A stretch of DNA of 61,050 bases from NCBI GenBank assembly GCA_022340485.1, contig JAJDNX010000123.1, forward strand, positions 1 through 61,050, given 5' to 3'. Shown in pieces: positions 55,887 to 61,050 of this stretch. The DNA is from Gammaproteobacteria bacterium. GTDB taxonomy: Bacteria > Pseudomonadota > Gammaproteobacteria > UBA9214. A program made the position numbers and the translations under genes. The notes beneath the pieces were generated by a model that did not search any database, was not told the DNA's origin, and saw only the letters and a list, made by a program, of their open reading frames with translations. Every line of letters starts with the position of its first letter. Positions within the stretch are counted from its first letter, which is position 1.

Positions 55887-56336
55887 GTGCTTGTGACTGA
55901 ACAGCCAACAGAACCCTTCAGGTCGGCCTTCAAGGGCCGCTTTGAAAACGTGTTGCGCTGGGAGCAGCTGGACGCCTTGTGGAAGGTGCTTCGTCGTGAT
56001 GCAGACGGTGGCTGGCATATCTATGCAGTGGGTGAACCGCCACCACAACAACCGGTCAGCGCGGCCTCGTTGCAGAAGTTCCTCACGGAAATTGATCAGT
56101 TATTGCGCAGTGAGCACGAGGAAGACTACTGCGGCGTGGTCTTTGCGGATTCCATGGAAGCGCCACGCTTTGTGAAGATCTTTGACCCCAACAACCTTGG
56201 TGTATCCTGCGGCTTCAGTACCCATCCACCCTTGCCGGGCTGGATACTCTCGAAACTGCCTCCGGTGGATCTGAAAACTCCGCTCGCCATGCCGCGAAAT
56301 CGCCGCCATTGGTGGCAACGTCTCTTTGGCGACTGA
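55887..56336 (+). CDS. Unknown 149-aa conserved-looking protein
   Basis: The frame reads well (FENVLRWEQLDALWKVLRRDADGGWHIYAVGEPPP to the end) with dense charged and hydrophobic patterning, so it is probably real. A GTG at 55893 with GAGGTG near it is an alternative start. It has no signal peptide and only two Cys. No domain was recognised. It is divergent from tpm. Confidence 0.65.
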   Translation: MLVTEQPTEPFRSAFKGRFENVLRWEQLDALWKVLRRDADGGWHIYAVGEPPPQQPVSAASLQKFLTEIDQLLRSEHEEDYCGVVFADSMEAPRFVKIFDPNNLGVSCGFSTHPPLPGWILSKLPPVDLKTPLAMPRNRRHWWQRLFGD

Positions 56337-56482
56337 CTGGCGATATGTAAGTTACTGTAAATAAAAAAGATATAAATTTTTGGTTGAAGTATATTAGCTA
56401 TCTTAAATATACTCACGCTACGGATCTTGTGGCAACCTTGCACGGGATCCCCATTTTTTATCAAGCTTGTGGAGAAGCCATA

Positions 56483-56788
56483 ATGAAAAAAGTAACCGGT
56501 ACGTTAATTGCAGGTATTTTATTGAGTGTCAGCGGTTCTGTGTTCGCTGCTGATGGACAGCAAATCTATCAGGCCAGTTGTCAGGCCTGCCATGCCACGG
56601 GTGCAGCAGGTGCCCCGAAATTGGGTGACAAGGAGGCCTGGGCACCGCGTATCGCTACCGGAATGGATGCGCTGCTATCATCCGCGATCAACGGCAAGAA
56701 TGCGATGCCACCGAAGGGTGCCTGCATGTCTTGTTCCGATGAAGATCTGAAGGCGGCTATCGAGTACATGGTCAGCCAAAGCCAGTAG
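56483..56788 (+). CDS. Cytochrome c5-like monohaem protein
   Basis: The start at 56483 gives 101 aa with a signal peptide (cleaved after VFA). The haem motif is CQACH; MPPKG carries the Met ligand and CMSCSDED the extra disulfide typical of cytochrome c5. It is a soluble periplasmic electron carrier that may serve NirS, NorC or oxidases. A terminator follows. Confidence 0.9.
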   Translation: MKKVTGTLIAGILLSVSGSVFAADGQQIYQASCQACHATGAAGAPKLGDKEAWAPRIATGMDALLSSAINGKNAMPPKGACMSCSDEDLKAAIEYMVSQSQ

Positions 56789-56851
56789 TCTTTATCGGCT
56801 GATACCGGGAGCAGGTTCTTTGGGGCCTGGGCCCAGAAATGCAGTTCATGG

Positions 56852-56882
56852 AATGGCGTGCCACTGGCACGCCATTTTTTTT
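56852..56882 (+). terminator. Terminator after the cytochrome c5 gene
   Basis: AATGGCGTGCC (56852-56862), an ACT loop and GGCACGCCATT (56866-56876) form a perfect 11-bp stem, followed by six T. Confidence 0.92.
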
Positions 56883-56891
56883 GGAGTATCG

Positions 56892-57215
56892 ATGATGAAA
56901 ATGCTTTTTTGCGGAATACTACTCGGAGCTGTAGCCGCGCTTGGCAGTGCCGCGCAGGCGGCTGATGCGCTGGCGGGTAAGACGAGGGCCGGCACCTGTG
57001 CCGGCTGTCACGGGGTGGCCGGTATCAGCAGTAATTCCATGTGGCCAAATCTTGCTGGCCAGCAGCCAGGCTACCTGGTCAAGCAGCTAAAGGCCTTTCG
57101 GGATGGCAGCCGGACGGATCCCATGATGTCAGTGATGGCAAAGCCGCTGACAGATGAGGACATCGCCAACCTGGCCGCCTGGTACAGCGGTCTTCAGCCG
57201 TCCGTTGAGGAGTAG
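56892..57215 (+). CDS. Class I cytochrome c (c553-like)
   Basis: The start at 56892 (or 56895) follows TGGAG and gives 107 aa with a signal peptide. The haem site is CAGCHG and the Met ligand is in the DPMMSVMA stretch. NLAGQQPGYLVKQL is typical of c553/c4-type domains. It lies convergent with ctaA, ending 22 bases into that gene's 3' end. Confidence 0.87.
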   Translation: MMKMLFCGILLGAVAALGSAAQAADALAGKTRAGTCAGCHGVAGISSNSMWPNLAGQQPGYLVKQLKAFRDGSRTDPMMSVMAKPLTDEDIANLAAWYSGLQPSVEE

Positions 57216-58252
57216 CTGGTCCGGTGGTGTGTATAGAGCATTATCGTGAATAACAGCAGTGCACCTGCCTGGTGCGTTGCCGCAAGGGCCACGGGTACAT
57301 GCAGCAGCAAGGTGGATATGCCCAGGCTGACCTGCAGCACTACGGCTACCAGCATCAGGTGCAGTCCGGTGGTCACCGCTGCAGGCAACGCGTAGCGACG
57401 CGCTGCAATCCACAGCAAGATGACACTGCTGAATACCAGCGTCGCCAGTAGCCGGTGCACAAACTGCACGGTGGCAATGTTTTCAAAAAAGTTACGCCAC
57501 AGCGGGCTCTGCATGAAGATCACCTCGGGTATCCAGTGACCATCCATGAGTGGAAAGGTGTTGTAGGCAAAGCCTGCCTTGAGGCCGGCGACAAAGCCAC
57601 CGGAAAGAATGGTAATGAACACCAGTCCCGTCAACAGCGTGGTGGCGTAACGCAGTCCGGCGGGTATGCTCGCGGTACGCCGTTCGCCGAGCCAAAGTCC
57701 CAGCGCGACATAAAACATATAGGCGTAAATGAGGATGGCCAGTCCCAGGTGAGCCGTGAGCCGGTACTGGCTGACATGCGGGTTATCGATCAGGCCGCTT
57801 TTCACCATGTACCAACCCAGTAACCCCTGCAGGCCGCCGAGCACAAACAGGGTCAGCAGTTTCGGAACCAGTGGTCGGTGTATCCAGCCCCTTGCCAGAA
57901 AAAACAGAAACGGTAACAGGAATACCGTACCGATGGTTCTGCCCAGCAGCCGGTGTGAATACTCAAACCAGTAGATCCCCTTGAAGCCCTCTAGGTCCAT
58001 ACCGATATTGATCTTCTGGTATTCCGGTGATTGCTGGTAAAGCCTGAAGGTCTCTTCCCAGCTGGCCTGGTCCAGAGGGGGCAGGATGCCGAAGATCGGG
58101 TCCCATTCAACCATGGAAAGACCGGACCCCGTCAGCCGTGTCACGCCGCCCAGGATGACCATGGCGTACACCATGAAGCAGCATACAAACAGCCAGGCAG
58201 CAATGCGCCGGTTGTGGGTATGTTCCAGTGCTGGTGTCTGGTCCCGGTTCAT
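57194..58252 (-). CDS. ctaA: Haem A synthase CtaA/COX15
   Basis: The start is placed at MNRDQTPAL (58252); the frame is open ten codons upstream. The 352-aa membrane protein has about eight helices and the COX15 motifs GGVTRLTGSGLSMVEWDP and FEYSHRLLGR, with later HRLLATLVF and ATHQAGALLLF supplying haem-ligand His. It hydroxylates haem O to haem A for aa3-type oxidases. So the organism can also respire oxygen. The 3' end overlaps the convergent cytochrome gene. Confidence 0.92.
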   Translation of the reverse strand: MNRDQTPALEHTHNRRIAAWLFVCCFMVYAMVILGGVTRLTGSGLSMVEWDPIFGILPPLDQASWEETFRLYQQSPEYQKINIGMDLEGFKGIYWFEYSHRLLGRTIGTVFLLPFLFFLARGWIHRPLVPKLLTLFVLGGLQGLLGWYMVKSGLIDNPHVSQYRLTAHLGLAILIYAYMFYVALGLWLGERRTASIPAGLRYATTLLTGLVFITILSGGFVAGLKAGFAYNTFPLMDGHWIPEVIFMQSPLWRNFFENIATVQFVHRLLATLVFSSVILLWIAARRYALPAAVTTGLHLMLVAVVLQVSLGISTLLLHVPVALAATHQAGALLLFTIMLYTHHRTSYSSTDG

Positions 58253-58362
58253 AGGACTGTGCATTCTACCTGATTTCATCAAGCAAACTACTGTTACCGC
58301 GGTGCCGGATGGGAGTTAGAATGTTTCAGGCTGGACAGTCTACAAACCGCGGGAAGGTTCTT

Positions 58363-58869
58363 ATGAAACAGCTGTTCATGTTCGTACTGGCTGGCCTGCT
58401 AATACTGCTGGCCTATTTTTACCTGTACCCTGTCCAGCGACAGGGAGAGCAGGTACTGCCGGGTAATGCTGTCGTTGAGTTCCCTGCAACCCTGCCTGAA
58501 GATGACGAGTCAGTCAGGACGGTCATTGATATCAGTGTTCATACCCTCGAAGGGCTGAAGGTGCTGTTTGATCGTGCAGAGGATCTGGCGATGCGGCCAC
58601 AGGCACAGGGGCAAGGGGCCAGTATAGTACTGGTGCTGCACGGACCTGAAGTGGAGTTCTTCGCCATCGGCAACTATGAAAAGTACAAGGATATTGTTGA
58701 CCAGGCTGCACGCCTGGATGCCTTTGATGTCGTCGACGTGAAAATCTGTCAAACCATGCTGGATGCACGCGGCATCGAGCGGGATGACATACCTTCCTTT
58801 ATCGAGCAGGTGCCTGTGGGGCCGGTTGAAATAGAGCGCCTGGTGCGGCAAGGCTATGTCGCTTTTTGA
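58363..58869 (+). CDS. DsrE-like domain protein, membrane anchored
   Basis: The start at 58363 follows GGGAAGG, giving 168 aa with an N-terminal helix (residues about 3-20). The rest matches DsrE/DsrF-like folds: IVLVLHGPEVEFFAI, then a C-containing strand VDVKICQTMLDARGIERDDI. The single Cys at the expected site resembles sulfur-carrier proteins, but it sits outside a dsr cluster and is probably periplasmic. It is divergent from ctaA. Confidence 0.8.
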   Translation: MKQLFMFVLAGLLILLAYFYLYPVQRQGEQVLPGNAVVEFPATLPEDDESVRTVIDISVHTLEGLKVLFDRAEDLAMRPQAQGQGASIVLVLHGPEVEFFAIGNYEKYKDIVDQAARLDAFDVVDVKICQTMLDARGIERDDIPSFIEQVPVGPVEIERLVRQGYVAF

Positions 58870-58914
58870 TGATTATCCGGAGCAGCTAACCAGCAGATCG
58901 TATCGATATGGAAA

Positions 58915-58972
58915 CCACGCAAGATCGCCAAAGAAAATATCCTAGAAGGAAAACTTTCGTGTTCTTGCGTGG
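58915..58972. repeat. 10-bp inverted repeat between the DsrE-like gene and prk
   Basis: CCACGCAAGA (58915-58924) is the exact reverse complement of TCTTGCGTGG (58963-58972), 38 bases apart. No T run follows. Purpose unknown. Confidence 0.5.
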
Positions 58973-59008
58973 ATTAGTGGCGGTTCGAGGGACCTGAGAA
59001 CTACGGAT

Positions 59009-59031
59009 CGGGGCAGAAAAACCCTGCCCCG
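59009..59031 (-). other. Stem-loop downstream of prk
   Basis: CGGGGCAG (59009-59016) and CTGCCCCG (59024-59031) form an 8-bp stem with a seven-base loop just past the prk stop. No T run follows in either direction, so it may protect the 3' end. Confidence 0.5.
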
Positions 59032-59050
59032 ACAGATGCGCCGCAGCTAC

Positions 59051-59926
59051 TCAGCGGTTACGGTTTTCGAGGATGTTCTCGATGATCGGGGCAAGGATGA
59101 TTTCCATGGCAAAGCCCATTTTTCCGGCAGGAACAACCAGGGTGTTACGCCGCGACATGAAGGAGTCGTCCAGCATGCTCAGCAGGAAGGGAAAATCGAT
59201 ATCGAGTTTCTTGGGGTCCTTGAAACGAATCACCACGAAGCTCTCGTCCGGTGTCGGTATGTCACGGGCGATGAACGGGTTGGAGGTGTCGACGGTCGGC
59301 ACACGCTGGAAATTGATGTCAGTACGAGAGAACTGTGGCGTGATGTAATGGACATAGTCGGGCATGCGTCGCAGGATCGTATCGGTGACGGCCTCTGTGG
59401 AGTAACCGCGCTGTTCGCAATCCCGGAAGATCTTCTGAATCCACTCGAGGTTAACGATCGGTACAACACCTATCAGCAAGTCAACGTGTTTGGCTACATC
59501 CACCGTGTCGGTTACGATACCGCCGTGCAGACCCTCGTAAAACAGCAGATCGGTACCGGCCTCGATGTCTTCCCAGGGGGTGAATTCACCCGGTTTCTGG
59601 TCATAGGGTTTTGCTTCCTCTTCACTATGCAGGTAATAGCGGCGTTTGCAGGAGCCGGTCTCACCATAGGTCCTGAAGGTCTCTTCGAGTTTGTCGAATA
59701 CATTGGCCTCCGGGCCGAAGTGGCTGAAACTGTGATTGCCGGCCGCCCCGGCCTCTTCCATGGCAACCTTCATGGCAGCGCGGTCGTACTTGTGGTAACT
59801 GTCACCTTCAATCACAACGGGATTTACACCCTCGCGCAGGAAGATATGCTCAAACGCCACCTTGACAGTGGTCGTGCCGGCACCGGACGAACCGGTAACA
59901 GCGATTACTGGATGTTTTTTGGACAT
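59051..59926 (-). CDS. prk: Phosphoribulokinase (class I)
   Basis: The 291-aa enzyme makes ribulose 1,5-bisphosphate in the Calvin cycle, so the organism can fix CO2. The P-loop is GSSGAGTTT (residues 12-20), followed by EGDSYHKYDR. The length and the ETGSCKRRYYLHSEEEA loop fit the proteobacterial class I enzyme, typically allosterically activated by NADH. The ATG follows GAGGAG. It is monocistronic here, with no RuBisCO gene in the window. Confidence 0.95.
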   Translation of the reverse strand: MSKKHPVIAVTGSSGAGTTTVKVAFEHIFLREGVNPVVIEGDSYHKYDRAAMKVAMEEAGAAGNHSFSHFGPEANVFDKLEETFRTYGETGSCKRRYYLHSEEEAKPYDQKPGEFTPWEDIEAGTDLLFYEGLHGGIVTDTVDVAKHVDLLIGVVPIVNLEWIQKIFRDCEQRGYSTEAVTDTILRRMPDYVHYITPQFSRTDINFQRVPTVDTSNPFIARDIPTPDESFVVIRFKDPKKLDIDFPFLLSMLDDSFMSRRNTLVVPAGKMGFAMEIILAPIIENILENRNR

Positions 59927-59955
59927 GAAAAGCTCCTCGACCCTAAGGGAAAATC

Positions 59956-59991
59956 AGGTTAGTTTGGATTCATGGCAGGTCAATTGACCTG
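59956..59991 (-). promoter_or_regulatory. 16-bp palindromic operator candidate overlapping the prk promoter
   Basis: CAGGTCAATTGACCTG (59976-59991) is a perfect palindrome. On the minus strand it contains TTGACC (59983-59978) as a -35, 16 bases from TAACCT (59961-59956) as a -10. A factor bound here would block or tune prk transcription. Confidence 0.58.
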
Positions 59992-60393
59992 ATTCCGGAC
60001 AGCTGGGTACCGCATTGCCAAGGTTCTATGGGTGAACCGAAGCGGCGTATTGAACCATTATTACACTCCCGGACTCAAGTAGCGGTGTAAAGCGGACGGT
60101 GCGACTGTGAAAAAGGCACAGTAAAACAACTAGATATGAGATCTTTCCTTTGCTCCGTAGCTTCACAATGTCCACGCCAAGTCTCTTTCCCGCCAGCCTG
60201 AAGGGCTCCTCGAGATCCTTGCTGACGTGACCGTTAGCCAGTTGCTGCAGGATGCCCAGCCTGGTCAGCAGGACATTGGCTTGTGGCCGTGGCCCCATCG
60301 GGAAGGTCTGCCAGCAATGGTCATGGCGGTTGCTGCGGAGAGCTGAGGAAACCTTGTTACGCAAGGTGGGCGCGCTATTCTCTGTGCGAGGTG
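59992..60393. other. Intergenic stretch between prk and trmB, nothing supported
   Basis: About 400 bases contain short open frames on both strands but none with a family pattern and ribosome site. A leftward 131-codon frame overlaps the trmB 3' end and reads as unpatterned sequence, so it is not called. Confidence 0.5.
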
Positions 60394-61050
60394 CTAAACC
60401 CGTTCGTACAGCAAATCCCATACCCCATGCCCGAGGCGCTGGCCTCGCTGTTCGAATTTCGTCACCGGACGGTAGTCAGGCCGCGGCGCGTAATTCCCAT
60501 CAGCGGCCGTGTTGCGGAAGGCCGCGGACTGTCCCATGACCGCCAGCATGTGAATGGCATAGTCTTCCCAGTCGGTGGCCATGTGCAGGCTGCCGCCCGG
60601 CCTGAGCTTCCTGGACAGCAGTTCGACAAAGCCTGGCTGTACAATACGGCGTTTGTGATGACGCTTCTTGTGCCACGGATCCGGGAAAAACAGCAACACC
60701 CGGTCCAGGGTGTTATTCACGAAACAGGTATTCAGTATCTGCACGGCATCCTCGCGCATGATGCGAACGTTGCCCAGTTGACGCTCATGCAGTTGCTGTA
60801 ATAGTCGGCCCACGCCGGGGCGATGCACCTCAATGCCAATGAAGTTACATCCGGGCTGTTGTTCGGCCATGCTGAGCAGGGCGTCACCGTTGCCAAAGCC
60901 GATCTCGAGAGTGCAGGGTGCATGCCGACCGTAAATGGCGGCCATCTCCAGAGGTGCGTTGGCTTCCAGCCCGTAGCGTGGCCACAGGTCTTGCAGGGCA
61001 CGTTGCTGTGCGGCAGTTATGCGCCCCTCGCGGCGCACATAGGAGCGGAT
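60394..61050 (-). CDS. trmB: tRNA (guanine-N7-)-methyltransferase TrmB (5' end beyond the window)
   Basis: The leftward frame is open to the window edge (IRSYVRREGRI...), the usual N-terminal region of TrmB, so the start lies outside. At least 218 codons are present. The SAM motif is LEIGFGNGD and the signature FFPDPWHKKRHHKRR precedes the C-terminal part ending TKFEQRGQRLG. It forms m7G46 in tRNA. Confidence 0.95.
   Translation of the reverse strand: MRSYVRREGRITAAQQRALQDLWPRYGLEANAPLEMAAIYGRHAPCTLEIGFGNGDALLSMAEQQPGCNFIGIEVHRPGVGRLLQQLHERQLGNVRIMREDAVQILNTCFVNNTLDRVLLFFPDPWHKKRHHKRRIVQPGFVELLSRKLRPGGSLHMATDWEDYAIHMLAVMGQSAAFRNTAADGNYAPRPDYRPVTKFEQRGQRLGHGVWDLLYERV

Noticed and set aside
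60026..60421. Leftward 131-codon ORF before trmB
   Set aside because: Overlaps the trmB end, has no family pattern and no clear ribosome site.

Overview
The window looks like a chromosomal segment of a sulfur-oxidising, facultatively anaerobic, autotrophic gammaproteobacterium (Chromatiales-like). The evidence is a HynSL/Isp-type [NiFe] hydrogenase, a cytochrome cd1 (nirS) denitrification cluster, a sulfur-globule-like secreted protein, a class I phosphoribulokinase and a lipid A aminoarabinose (arn) operon. No rRNA, tRNA, CRISPR array, transposase or phage gene was seen.

Layout. 1-8.0 kb: divergent hydrogenase operons. hypC-hypA-hypB run leftward out of the window; hynD, a 51-codon ORF, hupH, hynS, isp1, isp2, a 150-aa ORF, hynL and hupE run rightward. 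A perfect FNR-type box lies between them. 8.0-16.0 kb: a mixed block with a cyclic-nucleotide-binding protein, NnrS, a rhomboid protease, a lipoprotein, a broken K+ channel, an AT-rich stretch with five DnaA boxes, YceI, a hemerythrin-like protein, a methyltransferase, a DNR-type NO regulator and a DUF2249 protein. 16.1-33.1 kb: NO reductase genes (norCBQ, two intercalated membrane ORFs, norD), then nirI, nirS, nirC, nirF, nirD, nirL, nirG, nirH, nirJ, a methionine-heptad membrane protein and a nirN-like gene. nirE and N2O reductase genes are absent from the window.

33-38 kb: an Ala/Pro/Glu-repeat coiled-coil protein, a CBS protein, an APH/ATPase fusion and a patatin. 38-47 kb: an arn operon with two ArnT-like transferases, one small flippase subunit, arnB, arnC, arnA split into two genes, and arnD. 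47-61 kb: a HerA-like ATPase, an MlaC-like protein, a sulfur-globule-like protein, a dihaem cytochrome-DUF302 fusion plus a second DUF302 protein, a DUF6502/DUF5666 pair, cytochrome P460, thiopurine methyltransferase, two small cytochromes c, a haem A synthase, a DsrE-like protein, phosphoribulokinase and trmB (cut by the window end).

How it fits together. H2 oxidation and the nitrite-to-NO-to-N2O branch appear to share one anaerobic/NO-responsive control. FNR/DNR boxes of the form TTGAY-N4-RTCAA lie upstream of the hydrogenase operons, norC, nirI, nirS, a CBS protein, a SAM methyltransferase, a small ferredoxin-fold protein and the cytochrome-DUF302 pair. Most have a -10-like hexamer at the distance expected for class II activation. 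The DNR-type regulator encoded at 15 kb is the obvious candidate reader. All functions are assigned by recognising protein families and motifs by eye; no database search was run.
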